Source: Ricordea florida (taxonomy: Eukaryota; Cnidaria; Anthozoa; Corallimorpharia; Ricordeidae). Taken from it: 64,000 nucleotides of DNA. Under the pieces are notes generated by a model. It did not search any database. It saw nothing but the letters and a program-made list of their open reading frames with translations, and was not told the DNA's origin. The DNA is taken from NCBI GenBank assembly GCA_949710005.1, contig OX453274.1, positions 27,380,240 to 27,444,239 of the forward strand, in the 5' to 3' direction. Shown here in pieces: positions 19,641-32,659 of the stretch (within the stretch, counting starts at the first letter, position 1; every line of letters starts with the position of its first letter). The position numbers and the translations under genes are program-made.

Positions 19641-22600
19641 TCAATTACGACCTGGAGACTGCGCCCATTCCACCAGTTGAGAAAAAGTATCCTCCAAATA
19701 GGCTGGTGCCAAGTCCTCTCTTTGCTGACACTGAGTTGCTAACACATGCAGTCGTTCCATTTCCACTGCTCTTGCCCGGGTAGTTGGAGTGGTGACAGGC
19801 CTGAATCTGTCATTATTTATGAGAATGTCTTCATGAAATGCAAAGTCAGGATCTATGCCTTGTCCACCTGCTGATTTCGCTCTTGACAATGCCACAAAGA
19901 GAGCTCCTGGATTCTTTGCTTCAAAGTCATGCTTTCCAGGGTGAATCACAACATACCTAAATGCCTCGCCAGTGCCTACAGTCATCCCTTGGCACTTGTG
20001 GATTGTAGTTCCCCATGACAGCCTTAATGGAACCTGGAGACGCTTGCATCGACAATTAGTCAGTGGACCGACTTACAGGTACAATTGGCTCAAGACTCGG
20101 ATCTTCATCCATGTAAGGTGGACCCTTGTAACCTGGAAATCGTACAAACACAACATCAGGTAGCGGTATAGAATCATCAGTAGGTCTACAGCCTTGTTTG
20201 TACACAATGTCAACAACTGTGCCAACAGCTCCATTGTACAAACCCCAATCAGCCTTTAAGTTTACTACCAACATAACTTTGCTGTCCCGGCAAAGATATA
20301 GTAGAGGTAGCAATCCTCCTGCCTTATTACTGTCAGCCTTTTTTGCATGTCTGCCATTGTTAACCGCCTTGATCTTTGCTACTAGATGGTTTGGCTGTTT
20401 GTTGCACTCCAATAACTTAGCTTTATTACGTTCCCATTCCAGATGGGAAACACATAAAGACCTTGCTCATCCATCCTAGCAAGAAGTTCTGGGCCATGGG
20501 ATACACGGAGGTTGTGCCACTGAAACTGCTGTAGCCAATGGATTTGCTGCGCTGTCGTACCATAACTTCTCAGTGACATCAACACATCTCTCAGCTGTTG
20601 TTCGGATTCACTTTGCCGCACATTCTCAGTCAGCTCTACAGCAGTATCCAAATTTGTCCATACCAAGCGACCATGGTTAGACGGTGCACTGCGACAGTCT
20701 GGAATGTACACAGGAGTGTCACATACAGGAGGTAGCTGCACATCATCTCCCATGAACACTAATACAGGAATACCTCCCCACAGCTTGTCCGCACTGGCTC
20801 CCCTGTTTACTGCGTAACGTGCATGCTGTTCCATCCATCCCATTGTTGTGCGTCCAAACATTGACCGCTCATCGCCGATCAGAACTTTCAGGTTTTCACA
20901 CTTTTGCTGAATTTTCTCAAGCACGAGACCTGAAGGTACAGTCAACTCATTGCAAGACCTTCCACCAGAATTCCAAAAAAGCTGTGGGCAGTTCTTCCAG
21001 TAACGAGATATGCAGCATTTCCTGTGGGGGTTATCACCTGTATTGCATCATTGGCTCCGAACAACTGCCGCACTAACCTCTGAAGGCACTTGATAACGTA
21101 GGACTTTCCAGTTCCAGCAGTACCAGAAACAACAAGTCGCAGAGGATGGTAATCTTGCCGGTCTTCAACATAGTTGTAGAGGGTGCGCAACACCAGACTC
21201 ACAATAGCTCTCTGATTCTCATTTAGGGACAACAAAGACACCTCTGGCAATTCAAGCTCTCCAATCTCTGTGTCCTGTTCTTCATTTTCTTTGATGCAAT
21301 CTTGTAGCCACTTTTTGGATGTCCTTTCTCTCAGGAAGAATCATGCAGGTACTGCTCCAATCATATTCTTCCCCACCATCATCATAATTGAAGTCCCTCT
21401 CTACGCCCTCATATATCTGATTTTGGCCTCCATACACATCCACCCAGTCTGGTTGTTCTTCTGCTTCAACAGCATCATCATCCTCATCTTCTTCAAATAT
21501 TGGTTCAAGTGGATGCTCTGCATAACGCTGTGCCTTAGCAACTTGGGCCTTCACAAATTTTGGGCAGTCATTAGTGAACACAAAATCCTTAAACCTATCA
21601 ATCCAGGATTCAGCATCTCCCTTTACTTCCTGGATATCAAACCAGTTTGGCCAGAGCAACAAAAGCATTGTTCTACAGTAATCCTCATTCAATGGCCATG
21701 TCGCGTGTGTAGCACCACCACTAACCACCGGAACTTTCATATCTGCACAAGCAAACTGGTACCAAGAGCACTGCTTGTCCTGTGGTCGTGCTAGGTATTT
21801 ATCCAAAGGAGTGCTGCGAGTTGCAGTGTTACCATCCCGCTCAAGTCGCCTTGACCCTGACATTGACAAGTATGTAAACGGGCGGCTACATCGCCAAAGT
21901 GCTAGTCCACTTAGCTCGAATGATGCCTCGGGTCCACTGATATCACGTCTTCCAACGGTCTTGATCAGCATCTTAGCACACATTGACTTTCCACTGATTT
22001 GGTCCGCATCAGTTGTATCAACATTATTGACCATGCCCTTAAAGAGATCAGCAGTTGCACCAGTAGGTTCACTATTTTTGCAAGCATAACCGCACACATA
22101 GTCAACTATCGCAATAATATCATCAGTGCTTGGATTGTCTGGAGGAGAGTTGGACAGAATCAAGCTAACATCGCCATTTGCTCTCCAAGACTGCATCTGA
22201 TACCGAGAATGCTGAACCATGCGCGGATGGTCACGTGCCATCTCAAGACGTGGTGCTCCATTATGATCTTCCACAATTTCTGGGCCAATACGAACTTTCT
22301 TCCCTGGACGAAACTCAGTTCCAAACTCCATCCGACATACACGTTCTCTTGGCTGCAATCCTTGTTGAGGATGGCGAGGGGTCCTTAAGCAGTAATCAGA
22401 GCAACTGTGCAGGCCAACCCGGTTCACTAAAAGCAAATGATCTTTCAGTATTGCATCTTGAGTAACAGCGATGTCCATGAGCATCTTCACTAGGGGATCC
22501 CTATCATCTGATATTGGGTCAGCCGTACCCTCAGGTGGCGGCCAAAGGTCTTTCCTAGGCTGTCCTTCTTCATCACTGCCAGCTGGGTGCATTGATGTCA

Positions 22601-24553
22601 TGGCAAAGTTTTCATCAGCCCACTGACTGAGTCTAGCTGCTTACTCATCATCTTCACAACCATCCTCACGAGCCTCGTCCAACAGCTGGTGTGGCTGCCT
22701 ATCTTCTCTCCAGCTGAGCTGGTGCCAATGAATTTGACCTCGAGACTTGGCAAATTCGTAGCGATACCAATAATCGCATACACCAAACACTGGCTTGAGT
22801 ACCTTTTCATGGTATGACTGCGTACGTAGGTCAAAGTAATTCACTACCACATGAGTGTTCTCTTGAACTGCCTTGAAGCGGGCATTGCTATCTTCAGCAA
22901 GGTTGACTTCTTGCCCCGTCGTCTGCAAGATGTACTGTTCCAATAGCCTCCTTAGTGGGGGAAAGTAAAACTCTGCACAACTTCCAGTCATGAAAAATGA
23001 AGGCAGTCCACGTTTCTCATTGACCATGAACTCCACCAAGGCACGAAGCTCTCTGCGTCTCTGATGCCAGTATTGAGCTGTACCACGCAGCGTTGCACCA
23101 AAATACAACAGCTTGTTGGTGAATGAAGTATCCCCTCTTGCTAGTCGCTCTTGCAGGTCTGCAACAGTTATTTGTGGGTCACCAAGTTGCTGATCAACAA
23201 AGAACCTGCTCTGCTCCAGGGCACGCTTCCTCATGATCATGTTGTGAACAACAAATTTCCATACTTTATGCCTAGCAAATCTTCCATCTTTATACCAAAG
23301 CAAGTGCTCTGCCCATTCATGCAGTGCAGGACACGTTGCTGGACGGTTTATGTGATAATCACCCTTTCCATAAGGAAACAAGCAAGGAAACGCCATAGTG
23401 AAAAAATATGGAGTGGTGAACTCAGACGCTGGTGTTGCATCCGTCGTAGGCCAAGAAGTCACTGGTTGTTCCAGACGTACTTGTGCATTTTCTCTTTCAA
23501 CTTCCTCCTGAGGTGCAGACACAACTTCATTTATGGCTGCTTCAACATGCGCCTGTACATTCACTCCTGGTTCAGGAAGAACAATTCCAGAAACTGTCAA
23601 GACATCATCATCTGTTTCACCACCATCCAACTGCTGCGGAGCAGGACCCTGGTCATCCACACGTTCTGTTTAAAAAAACTCAGCAGTTCTTAAATTGGGC
23701 AACTCGCCATCTTCTGGTAAATTCTCTAGGCGGGCATTATCAATCTCAATGTTACCATAGGCAGGATTATTGTCCTTCAGCCAGCAGAGAGCTCCTTCAA
23801 CATGGTGTCTTCTAACTCGGAAATCCTTATGGGTATCATCTCTTCCTTGTCTCCTCACACGTACGATGTCCACTTCCACTGGTAAGCGGGGGAGTATTGT
23901 CGCTGGTTCTTGCACAGCCTGAGGAAATGCAATACAATGTCCCTTGGAAGCAATACCACCATGCTTCAACATATGTACATGAACAGTGGGTGCAAGTCTT
24001 GCTATCAGCATCTGCTCTGCATCTGACATTCCAGACAATTCCTGAGGAACAGACATCGGGTCCATGTTGTTCTGATCTGACCAAACTTTTGGTACCTTCT
24101 TATCTCTCCTGCAGCGAGTGCAAACATTCCCTGTGCCTTTCCATTCCAATCGTCTTTCGTTGCAAACTTCACAACAACCGAACTGGTATGTCATCTGCTC
24201 CACCTCAAATGCACTTATGGCAGAGTATGCATTATCCTCTATCTGACTTGACCCTGCTGGTGGAGGAGGTGGTAGATCTCCAACAACTTCGCGTAGCCTT
24301 CTCTCTTCAGCTGTGACTCTTCTTTGATTTCGCCGCTGTCTTTTTCTTCTGTCATCCTCTGTTTCATCCACACCAGGCTTTGCAAACTCGTAGACCACTC
24401 CTACTGCCCTTGCCCTGCCAACAAGACAACTATCTTCTAAGATGCCATTGTTGTGAACTTCTGGCCCAGGTTGTTGTGTTTCCATTAATAAGTCGCTCAG
24501 TTGACAACTCACACAGTCTCCTAGTACGACATTGTTCCGTTCAAACTCTTCGC
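19641..24553 (-). pseudogene. Helitron exon 6: DUF6570, HUH Rep and PIF1 helicase, broken
   Basis: Reading right to left: DUF6570 with a Cys cluster (CCEVCNERRLEW, CTRCRRDKKVPK). Then an in-frame TAA (23670). Then the Rep domain with the metal-binding GQIHWHQL (H-x-H). Then a second in-frame TAA (22641), with the frame continuing into WADENFAM. Then YVCGYACK, which matches the Rep tyrosine helix (Y-x3-Y-x2-K). After a frameshift near 21315 comes the PIF1-like helicase: Walker A GTAGTGKS, Walker B-like LIGDERSM, and SWGTTIHKCQG near the C-terminus. Further frameshifts lie near 20950, 20440 and 20060. Rep nicks and joins single strands and the helicase drives rolling-circle-like transposition. 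The exon begins after acceptor ttcaccag at 24554 and joins the 25910-25833 exon in phase. It is non-functional as it stands. Confidence 0.85.
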
Positions 24554-25832
24554 CTGGTGAATAGATCATTGTTAATATGAATTTAACTCTCTGTTAACTT
24601 ATAAGATGTCAAAATAAATAGCTAAATTTAACTTTAATTTACTGGCTGTATTGTGTGTGTCCAGTGTAGATTTTCTTGGGCATTGCCGGCACTTTGACCA
24701 CACTTGCCGGGGACTTTACAGGAAAGAAATAGAAAACGTCATGCTTTGATGGGCCAACTGAAATCAAAATGGCTATAATGTATATCACACAACAAAGCAG
24801 CAAAGAAGCGTTTTTAAAGCTTTTTGAAATCATTTTAAAATGAGTAGATAGCGTAGAAAAAAGGTTTGGAAATTTAAAGCATGCAGCCGAAATGTTGGAA
24901 TGGTGAATTCTTGTTCATCGTGATTGACTAACTCTTCTTTATGCGTTTGTTGAAGTGCGATCTGCACCTGTAATCAATCAAGATTTATTTTTCAGAAAAA
25001 CTTGTTTAGTGCCATGTAGTTATTTAGCCTTTTCAATTCACTCATTCTGATTCCAGTTAAAGTCAGTTTTGTATTCACATTGCTAGACAGAATAGATTTC
25101 TAATGCTTGTGAGTGAAGACATGTGAGGGTCAGTCTAGACAAAGTAATTTTAAATATTTCACGCTTGAACAAACACCTAAAGAAGAGAGCTGTTCAGTCT
25201 CTGGCTCATTTTGATGGGAATTGTCGCAACAAAACACATTCATCATTATTTTTGTAATTGAAAGCATTGGATGTGTTAAAAATCTTTTTAAAATCAGTTT
25301 ATAATTGCAAGCTTTCTCAAGCAAGAAAGTGAAATATCAATTCAAGAGGATTATGTTCACATGATGGCAACAGGTTCTTAGCCTTGGCAGATTCCCATTA
25401 ATTAGTGTAGCAGTACACACACAAATCACAGAAAGTGAATGCCGGGAAAGAGCCTTTGACAAAAAAAAGCCTACAAATTCCAGCTAAAAGCTCATGAGAT
25501 TTTATATTAAAACCCTGGGCATTGTTCAAAATATTGTTAAAGATAAAGATTATTTCTTTGAGATAAAATCGACATAAACCTACAAATCACTAAACCTCTT
25601 GAGGTAGACCATTTTTGTAAGTGGCAGAGTGAATGGACGAGTTTGCTCTTAAAGCAACTAAAATTTGATTCCACTTCACTTGCTGAATGAAAGTAGTTAG
25701 TGGATAAGAAATGCGCATAACCAAAAAAGCAATGCAAATAAATATGTTGTCTTGCTTTCTAATATACAGGTGTACACCTATGCTGCAAATAAATGTCCCT
25801 TAGATACCACAGTATGCATGACAATTATGTAC
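24554..25832. other. Helitron intron between exons 5 and 6
   Basis: AT-rich sequence without frames of interest. Its minus-strand borders are GAG|gtacat (25833/25832) and accag|GCG (24554/24553). Confidence 0.55.
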
Positions 25833-25910
25833 CTCCAATAGCTACCACTGTTGCATCAGTTACTGAAGCACCAAGACCAACACATTCATTTTCACCTTGA
25901 GCATGACATT
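25833..25910 (-). pseudogene. Helitron exon 5 (Cys-containing 26-residue exon)
   Basis: A 78-base exon with acceptor tctgcag and donor GGAG|gtacat. In the only open phase it encodes (E)CHAQGENECVGLGASV followed by TDATVVAIG. Two bases are left to complete the codon from exon 4 (33063), and one base remains to join exon 6, giving VAIG-GEEFERN. Both junction phases fit, which is the main evidence that the OTU exons and the Rep/helicase exon belong to one gene although they lie 7 kb apart. Confidence 0.65.
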
Positions 25911-26246
25911 CTGCAGAGGAGAAAATGAAATACTCAATGCAGGTTGGTAACTGCCAACTGCAATTCACCTCCCAAGGGTAAATGTTTACATTAAAAGTGA
26001 TGTCTACCTAAAATTTCATTTAGCTGAAGAAAGAATAGGACCCCACATGTAAATCAATTAAATGAAATATGGTCATATAAACCCCTACCCTATAAAATTA
26101 TTTGTTAAACAAAGTGAAAAAAGTAACTATTGATACAATAAATCTGAAAATATAGGCTACAAACAATATTTAACTCAATATTCAAAAGACACTAGTCTCA
26201 CACCAAAGGACATACATGTGTAAATTCACTGGTGTAAATGTAAGTA

Positions 26247-26249
26247 CTG
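26247..26249. repeat. Harbinger target-site duplication, left (CTG)
   Basis: Identical CTG occurs at 32657-32659, immediately outside the opposite terminal inverted repeat. A 3-bp duplication is the Harbinger signature. Confidence 0.75.
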
Positions 26250-26456
26250 GGGTGCTTACCATTTACATGAAACCATCCGGATGAAAATTTCTCTATTTAT
26301 GGTAAGCGAATTTCCATCCGGATGGAACGGAGAAAACGGATCTTGAACCATCAACCACATCCCATACGGAAACTTGAGCCCCCCGATAAACTATTGTAGC
26401 GGTTGATACATTGTAACTATGACAACAAAGTTTGACAACAAGAGCGCTAATTAAAA

Positions 26457-29400
26457 ATGGCGTTAAGTGGGATTTTGTGTGCTGTTTTGGACGAAGATGA
26501 CTCTCGTGAATTTACAGAGGCCGACGACGATGTGTTTATACTTGCTGTGGCCTCTACGGTCATGCGACGAAATCTTAGTAGGATTCGTGGCTACGTGGAG
26601 ACAACTGTGGCGTCCTATTTGGGCGACGAATTTCGGAGTCATTTTCGTATGACTCGCAACACTTTTGAGTTGCTAACACGTGAAATTGTTGCCTCCGGTC
26701 GTATTAATTTTGGTTTAAACCAGTTTGGACGGGACCCAATTCCACCTGAAAAACAAGTTTTGATATATCTTTGGATGATGGCTAATGGAGAGGAAACTAC
26801 AAGGCAAGTGGCCGACCGTTTTGATGTGACCATGAGCAGTTGCGGAAGAGTTTTAAGAAAAGTAAATGCCGCGGTCTTGTCCATGCTTCCGCGCTATATC
26901 AAATGGCCAAATGGTAAGACTAAACTTTGTTTTTCTCAATTATATTTGATAGTCTTGATTTTAAGGTGCAAACAATCCTATCCTAAATATCTTCCGTTGT
27001 TTTGTTTCTACGGCGGTCAACTGCATCGATGGCGACCATAATCAGCACAATCAGCTTGGCTGATTACTTAAGCTTATCTATCGTTTGTAAATCAGCTCCT
27101 GTAAAACGAAAATATGGACTACAGACTGCAGGCTAACCCGGCATACCAAGGGTAAAATCCCCTTGGCAAAAATAATGAATTAATGAAAAACGAGCCGTTT
27201 ATTGTAGTACCGTCTGTTCGCACAAGCGATCATGAATCAGAAGTAGTGATAAATCAATCGCAGTGATATTTGTCTGGTTTACAAACGCAATAGACTTTAA
27301 AAAAATTATTTAAGACCTCAAAAATCTTTATAATGTCTCTGCTGTATATAAAAAAGTTAAATGTTGGCAAATTTATTTCAACAAAAAAGTATTCACTGTC
27401 TGAAATTTGGTAGTAAATGGTTGTTAAACGGCCTACGTCAACACGTTGTAATATGGCTTTATGACTCATATCTTTTTTTGCTATTTGTCCGGCCCTCTGT
27501 TTGGTATGATGTTTCTCATTTGTCCAAACAATAACACCAATTCTTGTGATAAAATAACAAGAGTGTTTTTTATGACCTTATGGGGTTAAACTTTGCGGAG
27601 TGGTACTACTAATGCCCGGGGGTGGGGGTGGGGGGTACTCCTGCTTGTAAATAACAGGGATGAAGGATGGATTTTTTTGGGTTTAAAATTCTCAATTCCA
27701 GGATTTTTTGGAGCTGGAAAATTTGGCAATTATTTTTTGGGTGACTTAATTTAAATAGGGGATTTTTTTCGGGTATTAAAAAAAGAACTAAATGCCTTGG
27801 CGTATTAATGGTATGATGAATAAACAAACACAAGCGTTCAATTCTTTTTATTTTCTTTGACTCATATTATTGCCCTGGCCTGGCAAATCAGGGGTAATGT
27901 GATGGATTTTTCGGGGTTTTTTTGGCTCCAGGGATTTTTTGGGTAATGTCAGTAGACAAAGGGTTTTTATGGGGTCTTGAGTTTTGCCTCCATTCGATCA
28001 TCCCTGTCATTTACAAGCAAGAGTACCCCCCCCCCCCGAGCACTGAAATGACCGCCATTACACAATGTGTGGGACCTCTTAGTGTATGGAGTGTATGGAG
28101 CCAAAAAAATAATACCAACTGTGTGTGACTTCACTGCCTACATAAATTTGTATGATTATCTTTTAGGGGCGGAAAGTTGATGTTGGCCATGCCCACTAAT
28201 CAAATTTTGTGGTACCTTATGGGGCTTATAGCTTTTGAAAGTGGTCGACAAGGCTCCTCCATCACTTTTTCAAGGGGATTCAGATGTATTTACTCTGTAA
28301 ATTTGAGAAAAATAAAGTTAATGTATGTATGTACTGGAAGTAATTCAAAGTTGTAATGTACAATTTTGGGCCTATTTTCAGTTATGGAAATGAGAGAAAT
28401 TGCCCAAAGTTTTGAAGATGGCGGAATGCCTGGAACAATTGGTACGTACATGTAGCTCCTTCAGCAGTTTTCTTGCAAACATGTGGAGTTCCTAATAAAG
28501 AATCAAGAAATAATTTTGCAAATAGGCTCAACAGTAGTTCTGGAGGAAAATTGTATTGAAAAGCACAAATTTTGGCAATTAATTAAATTTTATTAATTTG
28601 TACCTTTATGGATAATAGGTGCCATAGATGGGACATTCATAAAGATCAAGGCACCCAGTGTAGACCCCGAGTCATACAATTGCAGAAAAAAGTTTTATGC
28701 TCTGCAATTACAGGTAAATGTTTTCGTACAACATAATTTAATGATATTATATAGGGGACATGAATGATCCAAGGCTTCTGCTTAGAATGCTTGAAAAATT
28801 TTAGTGAGTGTTCATTTGCTTGTATTTTTACAAGTGCTCGCAACTGCTCGGTTATTTTCAAGAAGGTAGCTTTTTTAAAAGTGTTTTTACATGTACATGT
28901 TGCAAGAGTGGCTTTTGTCAGTGCTTGTGCTTGCAAAGACCATTCAATACAGTTTATATTGGATGAGTGAAAATAAAGGAATTAATCAGTGCTTCAAGCA
29001 TCAGTACTGCAGTCTTACTCTTTTTGTTGAAGCCAAATAGTAATTTCTTTCATGTGCTTTTCTCACAAATAGATTGTTTGTGACAATAATATGGTCCTGA
29101 CAGACGTTTTAGCAGGGTGGCCAGGATCCGTCCATGATTCTAGAGTTCTAAGAAATTCTTCTCTTTTCGCCACTTGTGGAAACAAGTTTCCAGGCGATTA
29201 CCACATTATTGGGGATGGAGGCTACCCACTTCTCAGGTATACATGATGAACAAAGTAATAATTTTGGTTAATTACAGTAGTTGAAAAACCTTTTAGTTTA
29301 GTAAGTAGAACTGTTCCCTTCATAAATTGCATTTTTAGAAGTACACTGGTGTATGTAGCTTTTTACATCTTAGTTATATTTTATTGATTCATTTTGTGCT

Positions 29401-29877
29401 GGGATCCCACTGCACTGAAAACCAATTTTGTGGGCAGAGTAATACATGGAAATTAATAAACTTAAGAGAGAATGGTTTATCTGAATAAATTGTATGTTTA
29501 TTTTTTATTACAGATGGCTCATGACTCCTTACAGGAATAATGGCCACTTACTACCAAATCAGCTCCTTTTCAACAATACCCTGTCCTCAGTCAGACAGAT
29601 TGTAGAACGCACAATTAGTCCTTTGAAGGGGAGGTGGAGAAAACTGAGCTATTTGAATCATTTATGCATAAAGCTTATGACTAAAATAGTCATGGGAGCT
29701 TGTGTCTTGCACAATTTCACTTTACTGCATGATGATTTTGATGAAAGATACTTTCTTGATGACGATGATGATGATGATGACGACAACGACAGTGATGATG
29801 ATGGCCATGATAGCACCTGCCAAGACAGAACAGCTGAACTAAAGCGGCAACATCTATCAAATGTAATTGTTGGTTAA
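26457..29877 (+). CDS. Harbinger nuclease (DDE transposase), 379 residues
   Basis: Five exons with clean GT-AG borders: 26457-26913, 28382-28441, 28619-28713, 29073-29236 and 29514-29877. The product has an N-terminal helical region (FRSHFRMTRNTFELL), an HTH-like segment (ETTRQVADRFDVTMSS), then the catalytic core: GAIDGTFIKIKAP (Asp176), DVLAGWPGSVHDSRVL (Asp226), IIGDGGYPLL and VERTISPLKGRWRKL (Glu290). It ends with an Asp-rich tail. This is the HARBI1/PIF DDE_4 family, which cuts the terminal repeats and needs the Myb-like partner for nuclear entry and DNA binding. Length is normal (human HARBI1 is about 350). The start ATG follows taaaa and is the first in frame. No defects were found, so the enzyme may be active. 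Confidence 0.9.
27613..28042. mobile_element. MITE nested in Harbinger intron 1
   Basis: Ends tgcccgggggtggggg...ggggtactcctgcttgta and, inverted, ...tacaagcaagagtacccccc...cccgagca enclose AT-rich sequence of which 'atttttttgggtt'-type words occur on both arms. The flanks ctaa and ctga may be a 4-bp duplication with one change. It lies wholly inside intron 1 of the nuclease gene and does not disturb its splice sites. Confidence 0.7.
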
Positions 29878-30463
29878 GAAGTGAAGTTTGAGGGAATTTT
29901 TGTTACCCTGAAATAAAGACAAAAAACATGCCAAATCTGATTGGCTGAGAATAAAAGCAACAAATTATTAAGAATTAAGTTAAGAAGTATATATTAAGGT
30001 CTTAACAGATGTTGTGATTTAACAGGAACTCAGCATCTGGGGACAAGAATGCCCATCAGGCCACTCAGTTATCATTTCCCCCATTGAACAGACCCTAGTG
30101 ATTTATCCAGTTGATAGTGCTATTCACCCTTTGAACAACTGGGTCCAGATAAACAAAACCAATCATGACTGGATCCAGTTACTTGGGTCATCAAGTACAA
30201 TCCTTGCTGCATTTCTTTACAAAATGTTGATGGACTTGGCTGGAAGATTAGGAAGTTTTCAAGCCCATTGTTTTTTGAGTGCCAGCTGGTATTAAAAAAA
30301 AAGAGGGGAAAAAAAGCGATCAAGGTATATGCAAAGTAAAAGTGAATGAATATTTTTTTGGTACCGCCATTTTTTTGCTTTTAAAGGGTGGCTATTTTAC
30401 ATAAATAAGCATTTCATGTTTTATTGAAGTAAAGTGTTTTGCAGCCATTGATTCATAATTAAT

Positions 30464-30593
30464 TCAATGCACAAAAGGCAATAATTATCTCCTTTAACTT
30501 GTGTTATAATTCAGGAAAACTGCAATGTTCAATGTACAAAAGGCAATAATTATCTCCTTTAACTTGTGTTATAATTCAGGAAAACTGCCTTGA
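30464..30593. repeat. 65-bp direct tandem duplication
   Basis: ttcaatgcacaaaaggcaat...gaaaactgcaatg is followed at once by the same sequence with gcac changed to gtac. It lies between the two convergent Harbinger genes, in what may be overlapping 3' UTR sequence. Confidence 0.85.
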
Positions 30594-30989
30594 AAAAATA
30601 GTTGTATGAATTAAAGCCTTAAATTGGACCACATAATTATGTGAATCTAGTGTTGAGTTTTTGATTAAAGAAAATACATGTACAGATACTTGTAATTTAA
30701 ATTTTCAAGATATCCAATTTCATTACAAACAGGCTATTTAAATATGGATAGTAAAAAAATAAAGCTTCATAATTATAATTTATATACATGTAAATAGAAA
30801 TGGTTATTACTGTAAAGAACACCATATTTTTTTGTAAATAAAACATTTCAACATACATAAACTCATGGAAATAAGGCCAAGAAGTTAAATTTCAACGTAC
30901 ATTGTATAAACATTAAGCTGTACGTGTTCTTGTCCAGCAACTGTACAAAATAAATGTCAATAAATAAATACCAAAGTGGAAACAACCTG

Positions 30990-32451
30990 TCATTTTTCTT
31001 TCATCACTTGAAGTAAATTGGCCCAAAATAATTTTTTTTCCTCATTCATCTCTTGCATTATCTTAACTTTTTTGTTTTCCACTTCTTCTTTTTTCTCTTG
31101 GTATTCCTTGAGGAATGAGAGCATCTCTGATGCAGATGATCTGCTTCTCCTCTTCCTGGCTGGCCTTTTCTTGGGGGTCTTCTTTTTGGATGTTCCAGCT
31201 GAGTCCTCATCATGCCCATCAGCAGAGCTATCACTTTCATCCCCCTCAGCATTTGGAACTGCTGAGGATTCCAGAGTGTAGGTTGGCTTAACAGCAGCAT
31301 TCATTCCAATGCAATCAGCCATGTCTGTGTAGTACTTCCATTTTTTGTGGCTATTACCACTTTTGTTGTTATGATCCGTCACTTCTTTCAGTTTAGCTTC
31401 CAGCTTTGCCCACTTTCTGGCACACTGGTCTGCAGATACCTTCAAGTCTGCCTTGGAGTTGAAACTTGCAGAAATTTTATGGAATACTTCCTTTTTTGTG
31501 GTTTTGCCATTGTTAAACAAACCTTTGTGCTCTTTCCAGCAACAAATGAGTAGATTTACATGTCGGTCTTCCCACCTATCTAGATTCAAATTTGTCTATG
31601 ATGATGATGATGATCCTATTTAACATTGAAGAAGAAATAATGAAAAGAAGGTAAATTTTACTTTTGGTCAATCTGAGTACTGTATCATTTGCATGATACC
31701 GGTAATTAAATGTTCTCATTTATTATATCCACAACACCCTATAGTTAACCAACCTTCCTTCAATCGAACAATATACATGTAACCTTTAACTTATTGATTA
31801 TGCGTTCACATGTGCCAGTATACTGCTCCAAATTATTTAGTCAGATAGTCTCTTCAACTTCCCCGTGACTGAGAACTGGGAAGAAAAATTCAACTTTTTT
31901 CACTCGATAATAAGCTTATATTCTGACAAAACATTTCTTTAAAAGAAAGAGTCGAATCAAGAACATAGACTGAACTTAAAGTCACAGATGTTAAAGTTAT
32001 CAAGTCTAAATTTAAGTTGTATAAAATTTCTACTTGAAGAAATATTGTAGTTTTATCAATTTCAATTCTCACTGATAACAGAGTTCGCGGCCTGTATTTT
32101 TGATGTTTCTGCGTCTTTCTTGCATGTAATTGTGCTTGATTCGCTTAAGCTTAACAGCCTTAACACCGAAAACGATAGAATACGAAAAGTCGGGAATAAA
32201 ACTGGCCGATAAAACCGACAAGAGCGAGGGAAAATCTTAGTACGGATACGATGGCAGGAATTGCGATATTTACTCGGAAATCATTGAACATTTTAAGATT
32301 TTAAGCGAAAAGGCCAGTCTTTATTTCTATCAAAATGCTTTTATTGAAGGGGACTCATAATAATTCTTAGTAAAATTAACTTAAATGGGTCCTTTACAGA
32401 TGTTATTTAGCAGTTTTCAAACTCACCTTCGTTTTCCCCATGGTCCGCCAT
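30990..32451 (-). CDS. Harbinger Myb/SANT-like accessory protein, 204 residues
   Basis: Two exons on the minus strand: 32451-32427 (MADHGENE, donor g|gtgagt) and 31579-30990, with acceptor gaatctag. They join in phase as NE-DRWEDRHVNLLICCW. Residues 10-95 form a Myb/SANT-like trihelical domain with spaced tryptophans (W11, ICCW, KWAKLE, KWKYY). It is followed by an acidic Ser/Asp stretch, a strongly basic nuclear-localisation-like segment (KKTPKKRPARKRRSRS) and a C-terminal coiled coil (EYQEKKEEVENKKVKIMQEM). In PIF/Harbinger elements this partner binds the terminal repeats and recruits the nuclease. Without the small first exon the second exon would have only a TTG start, which supports the spliced model. 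No defects seen. Confidence 0.8.
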
Positions 32452-32656
32452 TTTGTTTTTTCCAGCGAGAAAAATCTTGAAAAGAGCGGTAAGTAGAAAT
32501 GGTTCGCACACCGACCGGAAAAACCGAAAAGAGCGGGAAATGTGGATCGCCTCACACGACCGCCCACTTTTCCCGGAAAGTTCCGAACGGAATGGTGCGA
32601 ACCATTTAATTTTCCACCCGGAGATTCCGGTTTTTCGGTGTAAATGGTAAGCACCC

Positions 32657-32659
32657 CTG
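32657..32659. repeat. Harbinger target-site duplication, right (CTG)
   Basis: Matches 26247-26249 and directly follows the right terminal repeat that ends ...AAGCACCC. Confidence 0.75.

Larger units (their letters stand above)
26250..32656. mobile_element. Complete PIF/Harbinger DNA transposon, 6.4 kb
   Basis: The ends GGGTGCTTACCATTTACA and TGTAAATGGTAAGCACCC are perfect inverted repeats, with CTG duplicated on both sides. Sub-terminal sequence at each end repeats the words ccggatgg or ccgg-aaa, and ATGG is present near both first exons. It contains the two genes expected of an autonomous element, in convergent orientation: a five-exon nuclease on the + strand and a two-exon Myb/SANT-like gene on the - strand. 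Neither shows a stop or frameshift. It lies in the intron between exons 4 and 5 of the Helitron gene, so it is younger than that Helitron. Confidence 0.9.

Noticed and set aside
21270..21794. 174-residue + strand frame and other + strand frames at 22-24.5 kb
   Set aside because: They lie opposite the Helitron Rep/DUF6570 coding sequence and have no motifs; antisense shadows.
29760..29812. Asp-rich codon run at the nuclease C-terminus as a sign of frame loss
   Set aside because: The GAT/GAC run is in frame and followed by a normal stop; acidic tails are tolerated and the catalytic core precedes it.
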